Assembly: GCF_014898055.3 (NCBI RefSeq)
Contig: NW_023604295.1
Location: 137,422,676-137,486,675 of the forward strand
DNA: 64,000 nucleotides
Direction: 5' to 3'
Source of the DNA: Talpa occidentalis
Taxonomy: Eukaryota; Chordata; Mammalia; Eulipotyphla; Talpidae
The notes beneath the pieces are model-generated. The model was not told where the DNA came from. It saw nothing but the letters and a program-made list of their open reading frames with translations, and did not search any database. Shown in pieces: positions 1-11,634 of the stretch (its first letter is position 1; the number at the start of each line of letters is the position of its first letter). A program made the translations under genes and the position numbers.

Positions 1-828
1 CCACCAGTTCAAATATATTTTACACTGTATAAAAGATAGAGATTTCCATTTTTAGGAAAGTTTTCATCTTTGAGAAGTTGTATCTTTTCCTATAAGTGTG
101 AAATATGTTGCAATTCACTGTATTGAAAATTCTCAACATGTCGATTTTCTCAATGTATTTATTCAATTACTGAACGGTGATTTTTGTCCCCTGACTATGC
201 ATCTTCATTATTAGTCTTTCAATAAATAAGACATCATTAAAATGGCAAATGAGGTCATCAGCCCTGAACACAGCCCCACCTATTTCACAGGGTGAGGAAG
301 GGTATTTGGGCTGAAGCCACTGGACATGAAGGCCTCTCAGTAGCTGGGAGGGCTCCTTCCTGGAACTTGGCAGGGTTTCATTCCTCTTTTTTTCAGTCCC
401 AGCACCCCAATTCTCCTTGGAAATTCATTGCCTTTCTAATCTCAATCTACTTACTTCTAATGGATTCTACCACCTACTCTAAGAGTGAATATTTGACTCA
501 GTTATTGGTAAATAAAGCCGATGTTGAGTCTGTGTGAGTCAGATTTCTGTCACTTGCAACCAGAACAAGCCTGATATATTGACTTAAGTTCATTTTTTTC
601 TGGATTCATTTTGCCACTCCATTCTGATGTTACCATCATTATCTATGTTGGTGGCACATTTTCTCATCTATATTTCAAGATGGACTATTACCACTATCTT
701 TGGGGAAGAAAACGCATCCTCATGATTATAATAATATTTATGAGGTGTGTTATGGCTTACAAAACACTTTCACATGTGCTGTGTTGTACACATTGCCTCT
801 TCTATTCAGTACATACCAAAGTTTTCTT
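1..828. other. Non-coding DNA, no gene recognised
   Basis: AT-rich intergenic sequence ahead of the first SINE. The open frames here (292-537 and 611-925) have no recognisable domain, and the second runs into the SINE. I see nothing supportable as a gene. Confidence 0.6.
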
Positions 829-1095
829 TTTTTTAAGATTTATTTATTCATGCATACAAGAGTTGGGGTACAGGCCAGATGCACGGGAGGGTAAGAGGCT
901 TCACCAGAGAGAGAGTAAGGAGTAAACCAGGCAGACTGGCTGAAATACACTGCTGAGGGGAGCAGCAGGCGAGACCTGAGAGGTCTGCCGCGCCATGTGG
1001 GAATCTCCCTGGCCATTGGGATTGAACCTGCACTGCAGAGGCTGCAGACAGCTTCACAGAGCTGGGCTCAACCACCTGCGCCACCAGGGAGTCCC
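829..1095 (-). mobile_element. SINE, full length
   Basis: Read on the minus strand, it runs from a tRNA-like head (GGTGGCGCAGG A box) through the shared body to a tail with AATAAA and TCTTT. The insertion is bounded by a perfect 13-bp target duplication, ccaaagttttctt, at 816-828 and 1096-1108. It is mostly of the body type I call B. Confidence 0.92.
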
Positions 1096-1265
1096 CCAAA
1101 GTTTTCTTATAACCAGCTCCCAATTATTGGAAACAGACAAGAACTTGTGAATAACATAAAGAAACATGATCATCATGGATTAAAAAACAGAAATGTAGTC
1201 ATTATATTTAATACTTGTTGAGTGTTCATTAACCACCAATTTTCTATAGACATATTACTTTCATT

Positions 1266-1445
1266 TACATTTCAAGCATTTGTTCAAGGTCAATGTTAAT
1301 AATCCCATTCAACAGATGTGGTGTAGAGATGTTAGTAACCCAACCAAAACCATATAGCTCATCAGTGGTGAGGTAGTGATGAAAACCCAGCTCTTCTGAG
1401 TTGATAATCAAATGGTCTAACCACTATGCCAAACTGCTGTTCTTC
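1266..1445 (-). mobile_element. MIR remnant
   Basis: The plus strand reads like the complement of the MIR core: an 'acagatg..' stretch, then '..accatatagctcatcagtgg', then 'ccactatgccaaactgc'. This is the order of the complemented MIR consensus. It is old and diverged, and no target duplication is visible. Confidence 0.65.
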
Positions 1446-1661
1446 TCACAAAGAGAAACAACTAGACTTTTAGGAGCTCCTGAGGAAGAGAGAAAGGCCA
1501 GTGATTTCCAAAATGGATAAGGTATGTGTCTCATGGAAGGTGTGTTTAACTAAAATTAACTTTATTCCCTTTAGTTTCTATTCCAACAACCAGAATTTGG
1601 GGGCGCCAAGAACTGGGGGGAAAAATTGTTCCATAACCTCAATCTTTAAAAATTAAAAACA

Positions 1662-1920
1662 GGGCCTCCCTGGTGGCGCAGCGGTTGAGCGCTGGGTTGG
1701 GAAGCTGTCCTCTGCCTCTGTAGCACCGGTTCAATCCCCGACCGCCCCGGGTGAGGGTCCCACATGGTGCACAGACCTCTCCTGCCGCCCGCTGCTCCCC
1801 TCAGCAGTGTATTTTGGTCAATCTGCTCTCTGCTTTGTCTCTGGTGAATTCTCTCACCCTCCTGCACTTCTGACTATACCCAGTGCTTGTATACAGAAAT
1901 AAATAAATCTTTTAAAAAAA
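1662..1920 (+). mobile_element. SINE, full length, subfamily A
   Basis: The head is gggcctccctggtggcgcag followed by 'cggttgagcgctggg'. The B box is ggttcaatccc, and the body has the type-A 'cttctgactatacccagtgc'. The tail is a run of AATAAA hexamers, TCTTTT and A-rich sequence. Flanking A-rich copies of 'taaaaatt..aaaac' may be the target duplication. Confidence 0.92.
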
Positions 1921-3697
1921 TTTTTTTAAAAATTTTAAAACAAAACTCAACCATGGGAAATGTATACTTTAAGAAATGTAATCTCTGATCAAATGGATAA
2001 AGGCAGTAGAGTGAGGAATGAAATTGTTAAGCTGAAGTGACAGGAATTAAGAAGGATCGCAGACAGATGGAAATGGACTGGATCTATCTTTCATGCCACT
2101 TGCTCTTTTTTTCATGAGGGGCTGCTGGTGCAGATTTTGAAGTCAAAGGTGAGCTATGAATTCTCTACAGCCTACTCAGTCGCACATGTGGAAATAAAAT
2201 TCCAAAGACGAGCACACATACACACAAATTGCTTTGATATATTCAAAGGGATATTAGCCAGTCATCCTAACTACAGAGAAAAGAAGACTGTTAAGAGTTG
2301 CATATCTGGCACAGTCTTTAGGATTCTTCCTGGAGACCAGTAGGTCACGCTGGTGGGAGGAAAAATGCCAGAAAGGATCATCTTGCCAACAGGACCTTGC
2401 TACTCTTGCTGTAAACAGTTTATTCCTTGACCTACAGAAGACCACAATTATTCTTAACTTTTAAAACATGAACTTGGGGGAAAAAAAAACCAAAACCTGC
2501 ATAAACTAGTTGAAAATAATCTTATTTGAATTTTACAACAGCAAAAATTTTATCCTAATTGTTCACTCAAGAGAATACTCATCAATTCACTCTCTCTTAG
2601 GAGATAGTGACTGTCTGCTCCATTAAGTTATCATCCTAAAGCAGGAAATTTATCATACTTTATTCTAGGACATTCTAAATTTACCCTGTTGATTACCACT
2701 GTGTAAACAATGTCTGCAGAGAACTGGGGTTGGATGATTGAGGATTGGAAGTGGAGCTGGTTTGGGGTTACCGTTTGCTGAAGAGCTTCATGGTTGTTAT
2801 ATCAGTACAAACTCCAGGGATGTCTAACAAGGGGTTCAGTGGTTATGGAAAAAAAATGAGGCTCTTCCTTTATGTAATGGTAATGGGCCACTTACTGAAA
2901 TATCTCTTTGGAGAGGCAAGTCCAAATGGCATAAGGTTAAAGAACATTGGAGAGTGATTTGTGCATGGACAGCAGGATTTTTCTCACTTAAAAAAGTCAG
3001 CATTGAAAAATACATTAAGAAGAATATCCTCAATGACATTATACAAAACTAAGTTATGCTGGGTTTTCTCATAATTCTGGTAGAAGCTGTCGAAATGGGA
3101 AGCAAGGACTTTTTATTTTATTTGCCAAATTTCTATGAACCAAAAAGCTATTTGGGAATGTAGCAGATGTGGAAGAGGCCCCTGAGTAGCCATGACAATT
3201 AATGGCATCTGGCTCTCCCTTGCCTTTCGACTTTGCTCATAACTCCTTTTTTTCCCTCCTTAATCTTTCTCTTGCTTCAACTCCAGCCATGTGTTTGTGG
3301 TCCTCTAATTTTTCTCAAGCCCTCAGCCTACCACACTGATAAGTACTCGACTTTCACCATTCAATTTTCCTCTCAACTTGCTTCTGAGAGAATTGAAGTA
3401 AAATGGTAATTGAATTTTTTTTTCCTCTGCTACAAAAGTTCTTGCTTCTCTTTGTTCCTTGTTCTTCCTCTAAAATAGGTTCTACTTTTTTTCTCTCAGA
3501 TCTTGTTTCAGATTAAAACCCCAGTATCTAGAGCATCTCATTAGAAGATTCTAGAAGGAAAGATCACAAGGTTGATCTGATATTTTTCTCAGTACACTTT
3601 CTCTTTGCTTTTAGGCTTCAGCTAAATTCAGGCTGCATTTTAATGTCTCTTCTAAAGCTACTTCACTTCTTTTTTCAGTAACACAATTAATTCGTTT
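1921..3697. other. Non-coding DNA, no gene recognised
   Basis: Mixed AT-rich intergenic sequence. Only short open frames are present (2128-2343 and 2745-2957), with no recognisable domain, promoter or splice context. There is a pyrimidine-rich stretch around 3240-3500 and no clear repeat. Confidence 0.55.
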
Positions 3698-3992
3698 TTT
3701 TTTTTTTATAGAGGCATGTTTTATTTATTTATTTGTTTTGTTTATACATGCACTGGGTACAGTCAGAAGCGTGGGAGGGTGAGAGAATTCACCAGAGACA
3801 GAGCGGGGAGCAGAGCAGGCAGAAGGACCGAAGTACACTGCTGAGGGGAGTAGCGGGCGGCAGGAGAGGTCTGCGCGCCATGTGGGACCCTCCTCCGGTG
3901 GCCGGGGAGCAACCGGGGATCGAACCGGCGCCGCAGAGGCCACGGGCAACTTCGCAACCCAGCGCTCAACTGCTGCGCCACCGGGGAGGCCC
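3698..3992 (-). mobile_element. SINE, subfamily A, with extended 3' tail
   Basis: This is a type-A SINE on the minus strand. The flanks aattaattcgttt (3685-3697) and aattaactcgttt (from 3994) form a target duplication with one mismatch. On the minus strand the tail continues past the AATAAA run into 'aaacatgcctctat' and then a second A run. The same extension is found in the SINE at 5004-5314. Confidence 0.92.
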
Positions 3993-4299
3993 CAATTAAC
4001 TCGTTTAACTTTTCAATTCATTTGGTGATTAGCTGGAGAATCTGAGTAACACTAGTATCTCCTCTAGATAATTTATGAAGTTCTCAGTAGCCTATTCACA
4101 GCCCCATTCCTTGGAGAAGGCCACAGAAAGATAGCATTCCTCATGCTGAATGAACTGCTAATTGAATAATTGTAAATGGCAAAGGCAGCTCTGAAGAAAC
4201 TGGACAGAAGATGGCAACCTTAAAATGAGAGATGTAGTTCTAAATATAAGTTCTGACAAGTAAGAATATAGCCAGTCCACTTGATTTCCAATAGAGAGA

Positions 4300-4384
4300 C
4301 TAGTATTTGCAAGACATGCAAGACATGCAAAGACATCAAAACATCATGCAAAGACATAAAGAAATGCAAGACATCAAAATATGA
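4300..4384. repeat. Short degenerate tandem repeat
   Basis: Imperfect repeats of 'gcaagacatgcaaagacatc' type, about 8-20 bp per unit, lie just upstream of the stacked SINEs. They create spurious lysine/threonine-rich open frames. No function is implied. Confidence 0.6.
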
Positions 4385-4404
4385 ACATAAGAACAGCTAT
4401 AGGA

Positions 4405-4598
4405 GGGCCTTCCTGGTGGTGCAAGGGTTTAAGTCTCAGCACTATGATGCTATCAGTAGCCACAGCAGCACGAGTTCAATGCCCAGCCAGGGAGCTACCC
4501 ACATGGGCAGCAGACCTTATCCTGTCTCGCCCGCTGCTCCCCTTAGCAGTGCATTTCAGTAGATCCACCTGTTCTGATCCCCACTTTGTCTCTGGTGA

Positions 4599-4640
<42 letters not shown>

Positions 4641-4719
4641 CGCTGGTCCACCCACCCCCCACCACGGCCCCAGCTCTTGTATGCATAAGCAAATAAAATA
4701 AATTTTAAAAACAAAAACA
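4405..4719 (+). mobile_element. SINE, subfamily B, first of three stacked copies
   Basis: Head 'gggccttcctggtggtgcaag' region with type-B 'ggtttaagtctcagc'. The body is interrupted by a CA microsatellite at 4601-4638. Left target sequence aacagctataggag is at 4392-4405. The same sequence recurs after the third copy, so the three SINEs occupy one original site. Confidence 0.88.
4601..4638. repeat. (AC)n microsatellite inside a SINE
   Basis: This is a 38-bp uninterrupted AC run. It sits where other SINE copies read 'ggtgaatcctctcaccc', so it expanded from within the SINE body. Confidence 0.95.
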
Positions 4720-4993
4720 GGGCCTCCCCAGTGGCTCAGCCCTTGAGCACTGGGTTGCAAAGCTGCCTGCAGCCTCTGCAGCACAGGTTCAATCCCCGGT
4801 TGCCGGGCGAGGGTCCCACATGTCGCTCAGACCCCTCCTGCCACCAACTGCTCCCCTCAGCTGTGTACTTCGGTCCTTCTGCCTGTTCTGCTCTCCGCTC
4901 TGGCTCTGGTGAATTCTCTCACCCTCCCGCGCTTCTGACTGTACCCAGTGCTTGTATAAATAAATAAAGAAATAAATAAATCTTTAAAAAAAA
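4720..4993 (+). mobile_element. SINE, subfamily A, second of three stacked copies
   Basis: Its head begins directly in the A-rich tail of the preceding SINE, with no unique DNA between them. The body is typical type A (ggtcccacatg; cttctgactgtacccagtgc). It ends with 'aaataaataaatcttt' and an A run, followed by aacagctatag at 4994-5004. Confidence 0.92.
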
Positions 4994-5003
4994 AACAGCT
5001 ATA

Positions 5004-5314
5004 GGGCCTCCCCAGTGGCTCAGCCCTTGAGCACTGGGTTGCGAAGCTGCCCGCGGCCTCTGCGGCACCGGTTCGATCCCCGGCTGCTCCCCGGCCATCA
5101 GAGGAGGGTCCCACATGGTGCGCAGACCTCCCCTGCCGCCTGCTGCTCCCCTCAGCAGTGTACTTCGGTCCTCCTGCCTGCTCTGCTCCCCGCTCTGGCT
5201 CTGGTGAATTCTCTCACCCTCCCGAGCTTCTGACTGTACCCAGTGCACGTATAAACAAAACAAACAAACAAATAAATGAATAAATAAATAAAACATGCCT
5301 CTATTAAAAAAAAA
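5004..5314 (+). mobile_element. SINE, subfamily A, third of three stacked copies, extended tail
   Basis: Type-A copy flanked by aacagctatag (4994-5004) and aacagctataggag (5315-5328). After the AATAAA run the tail reads aaacatgcctctatt (5291-5305) and then a second A run. The SINE at 3698-3992 carries the same extension. Confidence 0.93.
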
Positions 5315-5328
5315 AACAGCTATAGGAG

Positions 5329-5783
5329 ACATTCAGGAAACAAATGGGGAGATTTAAATATAAATTTGAGACAGGAGCATCCCTGGGGCACTGTCCAGCA
5401 GAGCTGAGGTCCCTACCAATCTCTCAGGATTGGTGTCAGCAGGCAGCCTATGGGGTGCTCAAAGCACTGAGCCTTTTTTGAGAGGACAGAAATCTCCAAG
5501 TCAGCCTCCTGTTGGCTCCGCCCGCAACACTCAACCTGCCCACACAGCTAGTCTAGTCCTCATCTCCTCCTCTAGGGGAGCCTGAAAATGACCACAGTTC
5601 AGCTGATGGAAATGCTCCTGGGAGGTGGTGTTGAAATGTGAATTCTGGCTGTCTGACTTCAGGTGAAAAAAACCAATCAGGAGAGCCCAGAAGTAGCACC
5701 ACTTAGGTAAAGACATCGCTCGTGACCTAAGGCTGTGGCATAGCAACTTGTTAGACTAATGATGCTGATGAGACCATTTTCTT
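5329..5783. other. Non-coding DNA, no gene recognised
   Basis: Moderately GC-rich unique-looking sequence between SINEs. The minus-strand frame at 5531-5746 has no recognisable domain. I see nothing supportable. Confidence 0.5.
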
Positions 5784-6061
5784 ACTTTTTAGTTAAAGGT
5801 TTATTTTATTTATTTATGCATACAAGAACTGGGGTATACACCAGAGGTGGGGGGGTGAGAAGATTCACCAGAGACAGAGTGGGGAACAGAACAGGCAGAT
5901 TGACTGAAATACACTGCTGAGGGGAGCAGTGGGCGAGACAGGAGAGGTCTGTTGCACCATGTGGGTAGCTCCCTGGCCCAGGATCGAACTTCCGCTACAG
6001 TGGCTGGTGATAGCTTGATAGCACTAAACCTTTAACCCCTGTGCCACCAGGGATGCCCTTA
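5784..6061 (-). mobile_element. SINE, subfamily B, full length
   Basis: Minus-strand copy with the tail at the left (tttatttatttatgcatac) and the head at the right (tgtgccaccagggatgccc). Perfect 13-bp target duplication agaccattttctt at 5771-5783 and 6062-6074. Confidence 0.92.
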
Positions 6062-6074
6062 AGACCATTTTCTT

Positions 6075-7972
6075 TCTGATAAAAAAAAAAAAACTCATCT
6101 CACAACACAGGCAAAAATCAATTCTAAATTATGAAAACATAAAAGTGAAAAACAAAGCTCAAAATTTTAAGATAATTTAAGAATAACTTTATGACTCATC
6201 TAGAGAGGAAAGACTTTCTCAAGTCACAAAAAAAAGAAGAGCAAGATGGATAATTTTTTAACTCCTATGCTGAAAAGTCTCAAAAATCCACCATCCATTG
6301 CTTTCAGAAAATCTTTCCTTAGACAACTACTTATGATTAGGATTTTTAAATTTTCCAGAGACATTCCCAATAGTGTATATATATATCGTTCCAGCATAAT
6401 GCCTATTAAATTAGTGATGCTTCAGTTTCTGATAAAGTTCAGTGACTTCCTGAAACCAAACACCTATGACCCAGCACCAATATCAGCGGTAGGATGTGCC
6501 TTGACGGTGATCAAAACAGAGGCGCAGGGAGTGAGGAAGGAAGATGGTTGGAGTAAAAGCCATCAATCACTATTTTGCTTTTCTTGTTTTCCCAAGTCTG
6601 CGTTGTCTCCTTGAGAAACCTAGAATGAGATCACTTCTCACGTACATTCCTACTTCCTGGTTGGCTTTGGGGGATTTATCTGTTTCAGAGTCATTAGCTG
6701 GAATGTTCTGGGAATGCTGAGGGATGTCAGGCCTGTTAGTCAAAGGAGCCACATGGGAGGTCTTGGGAGAAACACTAAGATATGGTGGAGCCTGGTTTTG
6801 TTTTGTTTTTGTTTTTATTTTTTTTAATATATGAAAGAATTTTTGCTCCTCTTTGTAAATCCATCAGTCAAAATGCAGTTGGATGGCGGGATTTCTGGTC
6901 CTGCCTGGAACCGCCATAAGGGAGAGGGATTTCACCCCGTGAAGCCGCTTGATGCTTCCAGGGTCTTGGAATAAAGTGACACATAGGTCAAACATGCCTT
7001 TACACACATACACACACACACACACACACGAGCGCATCCACACACATGTGCACACACACCTAGAAGAGTAGCTGTGCTGTATTAATCACCTTTATACCTT
7101 TGTGTTTTTAAATTGTTTGTAGTGTTTAAGCTACACAAGACCCAGATGCGTGACTGTTGCCTGTGCAGCGAATGATTCTCAGAGAATTGCCTTCATCGAA
7201 TGGATGTAGAGGGGCTATTTCAACTGCCAATTTTTACCTCATTACTTTTACTCTTTCTTCACCATAGTGTTCCACATTCAGTAGCAGAACTAGGAGTCTC
7301 AGCAGTCAACAGAGACAAGGGGCAGAACAGTTCGTTGGCACTTGCAGAGAGAAAAGTTTCTTATAGTTGTTAGACCAAAGTGGATTGTTTCCATTGTCCC
7401 AAATGAGGGGCAACTTTAAAACAAGAGGGGAAATGAAAAGAGAGAAGCGAAGGGGAATCAAACCTTTTTATCATTTGCTCCAATTCAATAGATGTAAATT
7501 AGAGGGGAAAAAATGTGTTCTGAAGGCCAAGTTTTGAAGAAAAGTCGAGACAGAAAATGTGAAGATGTGGTTTTGAACAATGGAAGAAAGAGCTGGGGAA
7601 AGTGTGGCAAGCTGGGCCGAGAAGGGGACCCAAAAATCCAGCTATAGTTCAGGTCCTTGCACACCAAAACAGCTCAGGAGAGCGAATGGAGACGTGAGTT
7701 AAGCTAGGGAGGAGAGAGTTAAGGACCTCAGAGGACAGACTGCTGGAGCTCAGCACATGGTCTCCCCCAGCCCTGCTAGGGCTGCACTGTCCCACGGTCC
7801 CCCAGATGGACCAGTTCCCAGTAATCTACGTTAGTGTGTTCTTCCCTCTTGCTCCCCCAAGGGTAAAAGGATGAAAGGAAACAATCGCCCCGAAAACAGA
7901 AACAAGCCTCCTGGGAAAAATTAAAGTTAAAATTACCTCCGAGATTTAGTGATCTAAATAATTTGCAAGTCA
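6075..7972. other. Non-coding DNA, no gene recognised
   Basis: Intergenic sequence with a 122-codon open frame at 6246-6614. That frame shows no recognisable motif and an amino-acid mix like random AT-rich DNA. There is a CA microsatellite at 7002-7059 and purine-rich DNA at 7400-7600. Confidence 0.55.
7002..7059. repeat. (CA)n microsatellite, interrupted
   Basis: 'acacacataca..' then an unbroken CA run to about 7029, interrupted by 'gagcgcatc' and resuming to about 7059. Confidence 0.9.
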
Positions 7973-8640
7973 AAAGTATTTATTGATTCCTGCTATGAGT
8001 GAGACCATCCAGTATTTTTCTTTTTCTTTCTGGCTTATTTCGCTGAGCATGATCCCTTCCAGCGCCATCCATGTTGCTGCAAATTGCATGTGTTTATCTT
8101 TTTTGAATGCTGAGTAATATTCCATGGTATATGTATACCACATCTTCTTGATCCAGTCATCTATTTTTGGGCATTTGGGTGTTTCCAAAGCTTAGCTATT
8201 GTAAACAGTGCTGCTATAAACATAGGGGTGCAGGTGCTCTTTGGAATGGATGTTTCTCTGTCCTTTGGGTAAATACCTAGGAGTGGAATTGCTGGATCAT
8301 ATGGAAGCTCTATGTTTAGTAGGTCCAGAAATCTCCACACAGCTCTCCATAGTGGTTGGACCAGTTTGCACTCCCACCAACAGTGCAGGACAGTTCCTTT
8401 TTCTCCACAACCTCGCCAACATTTGTTGTTGCTAGTTTTTTTAATATGTGCCATTCTTACTGGTGTGAGATGAAAAAGAATAACTATAAGAAAGAAAATA
8501 TCAAAATCAACAAACAACTATGAACCAGAGACACTCTATGGGGGGTGGGGGCGGGGAAAGGAGGGCTTGGGGTCAAAATAAGGGGGTTGTAATTGTATGG
8601 GGAATATAAAAATAAAATTTAAATAAAAAAAAAGAAAAAT
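7973..8640. mobile_element. L1 fragment with 5' inversion (twin priming)
   Basis: The left part (about 7973-8480) is antisense. The minus strand encodes the ORF2 C-terminal region, with recognisable L1 residues such as [25 protein letters not shown] and YTMEYYSAFKKD. The right part (about 8480-8640) is sense: L1 3' UTR ('aaccagagacac') ending in A-rich sequence. Opposite orientations meeting near 8480 fit a 5' inversion during one insertion. No confident target duplication was found. Confidence 0.85.
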
Positions 8641-9999
8641 GTGTTTATGTATGCCCTGATAAACAATCCATTACATTCTTCCATCCTGAGCAACAACCAA
8701 AAATTGATGTGCTCACTTTAAAACACAATCCATGTAAATTTAATCAATGGAGATTGATTTAAAACAGAACACAATTTAAAACAAAATGTATAATGATAAT
8801 TTGCATTAATCACATGATTATACTAGGATGTTTGCAGTGAGGATAAAAATACGAACAATAAGTGAATTATCCACTGGCTACCCAACAGTGGCTTTGTTCT
8901 TTCAAATTCTTTTCTATTTTTGAACAAGGCTCCCCTGGACAATAACATAGACATTGAACAAAGCACCTATTAAAGGTACAGGTTTTGCAGAAAATATTCT
9001 TAATGAATATTAAATGTGTCTATATGAAAATTAGGTAATAATCTAGTAACTCAGGGAGAAATATCAGCTGGACGTCTCTGTAGGTGTGGTTGGAAATCCA
9101 GAATTTGGGTGGCTTATTTTTTTCTGGAGAGGGACCCAGATGGGTGAGGAATAGGGTAAGGAAATAATCAGTAGGGTGAGAAAAATAATTTTCAAAGTCC
9201 CCAGTTTACATTTCATGGCAAAACAATGTGTACTTTACTAGAAATTTTAGAGGAAAGCAGTTATTTGAACTCAAAGCATTATTTTCCTCCGTAAATTGTT
9301 TTCACTTAAATGTTAAGATTTTCCTCTTCCAAGAAGTCAAAGGAAGAGCAAGTACAGCTGTTTTTTTCTTTGAACATGGGAACAGCTTTTACAGTAGTTA
9401 TAAGTTTGATTATATCCAGAGACAGCCTCTCCCAAGGGAAGATTTATCAACCAAGTCAGCATCAAGTACAAATATTCACAAACAGTTGTTGAAACAGTTG
9501 TTTATCAACAATATCAAAGGACATCTGCTCTGCCCCTTGTAACCGGAGAAGGGACAGGAGCCTTCAGTCCTATTTCTTCCCCTACATATTTTGCAAATTT
9601 GGCTCCTGGTCTCATCTATTATGCTAATCAGGACAGAACTGGGGGAGATCTGGAGAACACCTTGATTACATTGGAAATGGTCCATCGCTACTCAAGAAAG
9701 AAAATAGAGCTGCAGGAGTGGCCAGGAAGATGAGAAATAAAGAGATAACATAGCGTGTTTGGGGTGGAGGTTGGGGGTTGTGCAATCAAAGAGAGAATTA
9801 AAAATATGTTGCTGTACATAATCCACTTTGGCAATGATTGGAGATGCTGGATTTTCACTTCTGTTGCCTGCTGAGTCAACCTGCAGAGACTGTCCTCAGG
9901 TGAAGTCCACCTGACCCACCTTTCACTAGAGACCTTGGCCTCTTCCACACAGACCCACCTCTCCCCATTTTATACCCTCAGTTTGGGGCTGAATTGTGT
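8641..9999. other. Non-coding DNA, no gene recognised
   Basis: AT-rich intergenic DNA. The frames at 9228-9542 and 9310-9492 overlap each other in different frames and match nothing I know. No clear repeat. Confidence 0.5.
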
Positions 10000-10325
10000 C
10001 CTCTCAAAATCAATATATTGAAGTCCTAGCCCTAGTACTTTAGCATGTGACCATATTTGAAGTTAGGATCTTTGAAGAATTCATTAGGGTTCAATGAAGT
10101 CGTTAGGGTGGGCCTTGATGCAATATGCCTGATGCCCTTATAGACAGAGGAGCTTGGGGCACACCCAAGGAGGCAAGACCAGAAGATGCCCGGAGAGGCA
10201 GCTGTCCATAATCGAGGAGGAGGGACTCAGACTGCCCACCGAGGACCTTGGACTACTGGTCTGCAGAGCTGGGAGGAAGGACAGCTCTAGCAAACTCAGA
10301 CACCCTTTTAAAGTATGCTCTCCTT
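10000..10325 (+). repeat. Ancient interspersed repeat, family unassigned
   Basis: Phrases such as 'gaattgtgtcc', 'tgaagtcctagccc', 'gtgaccatatttg' and 'agggtgggcc' followed by 'ccttatagacagagg' occur in the order of a widely dispersed mammalian repeat I remember. It may be LTR-derived. I cannot name the family with confidence. Confidence 0.55.
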
Positions 10326-10527
10326 TGCGCCTGTCAATCTCTTTCTCTCCGCAACTGCCTAAAACATCTAAGATTCTCTAACATGCATATGGACAAGAAA
10401 ACCTGAACTCAAACAAGGGTCAGTTACCAAGAAGAGGCAGAAAGTGACCCAGGACTGGGACTGTGGGAGGATGCGGTGCCAGGACAGGGTCACCCAGAAG
10501 AGAAGGATGGAATATAAGGCTCTTGGT

Positions 10528-10529
<2 letters not shown>

Positions 10530-10568
<39 letters not shown>
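10530..10568. repeat. (GT)n microsatellite
   Basis: A roughly 38-bp uninterrupted GT run. It generates the Thr-His open frame on the opposite strand, which is not a gene. Confidence 0.95.
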
Positions 10569-10569
<1 letters not shown>

Positions 10570-10849
10570 ATTGTCAGCTCCAGAGTGAGAAAAAAAAAGA
10601 AAGAAGTGATGTGATTAGTTGCACCATCCTCTGTGCCAACTACTCAGTCAAATGCTCCATTGTTTTATGATGTTCAACCACCCCTAGGGAGCCAGGGGGT
10701 AGGGGACAGGTGTTGGCATCAACCCTGTCAAATAGGTTTCCAGAAAAGGACTGGCCTGTCCACGAGCTCCCTCCAGACTCTGGCCTCATTATCATTATAG
10801 ACTCCCAGGTTCTAGGACAATGAATTAAGGACAGTGAAATTCCTAACTA

Positions 10850-11121
10850 CTTTTTTTTTAAGATTTATCTATTTATGCATACAGGAACTGGGGTACAGGC
10901 CAGAGGTGCGGTGGATGAGAGGATTCACCAGAGACAGAGTGGGGAACAGAACAGGCAGACTGACTGAAATACACTGCTGAGGAAGCAGCAGGGAGACAGG
11001 AGAGGTCTGCCTCACCATGTTCGTAGCTCTCTGGCCAACCAGAGATGGAACTCTTGCTGCAGAGACTGCAGATAGCTTCACAGGGCTGTGCTTTAATCCC
11101 TTGCACCACCAGGGAGGCCCA
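10850..11121 (-). mobile_element. SINE, subfamily B, full length
   Basis: Tail at the left (aagatttatctatttatgc) and head at the right (ccaccagggaggccc). Perfect 13-bp target duplication aaattcctaacta at 10837-10849 and 11122-11134. Confidence 0.93.
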
Positions 11122-11634
11122 AAATTCCTAACTATTAAAGATGGGGAGCCACAGCCTTGGCTGGCATGACTACCCATTCAGGATAGAGCATGGAGTCTAG
11201 AGGGAGGTGCAGAAGACAAGGGAATTGACACTGAAATGCTAACTGACCCCGTAGAAACTTTGGTCACTACATTCTTGCATTCTGCACCCATAGAGCTTGG
11301 GTCTGGTTCCACACACATGTGAACATCCTTGCCTGAGTTTCCAGTCACTAAATGATTTCACTTAATGACTGTCCCCTCACCCCACTTTGTATTTAACAAG
11401 TCCCAAGTATATGCCCTTTAATCAGCCAGCCCCCAGCTGGCCACATACAATAAATAGATACGTCCTCTAGAGTATAACATCCACCAGCACAGATGCATCT
11501 CATGACACCTCAGGCATCTAGTCATGCCCGAGGCACCTGGTGGCTGTGGCGCTTTCCACCAGGTAAATGCGCCTTTACAAAACAAAAAGATAAGTGAGTT
11601 AAGATCTGGAATTGGCTTAAGAATGATTAGGATC

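Noticed and set aside
3698..5314. A CRISPR-like or satellite array from the repeated SINE units
   Set aside because: The units are separate retrotransposons with tails and target duplications, and the host is a mammal.
4919..5332. 137-codon minus-strand frame
   Set aside because: It reads through two stacked SINE copies; the same peptide pieces appear at 3733 and 14868.
6246..6614. 122-codon frame
   Set aside because: No recognisable domain; it sits in ordinary AT-rich intergenic DNA.
8161..8517. Reverse-transcriptase-like peptide as a host gene
   Set aside because: It is the C-terminal end of L1 ORF2, without the catalytic domain, in a truncated and inverted L1.
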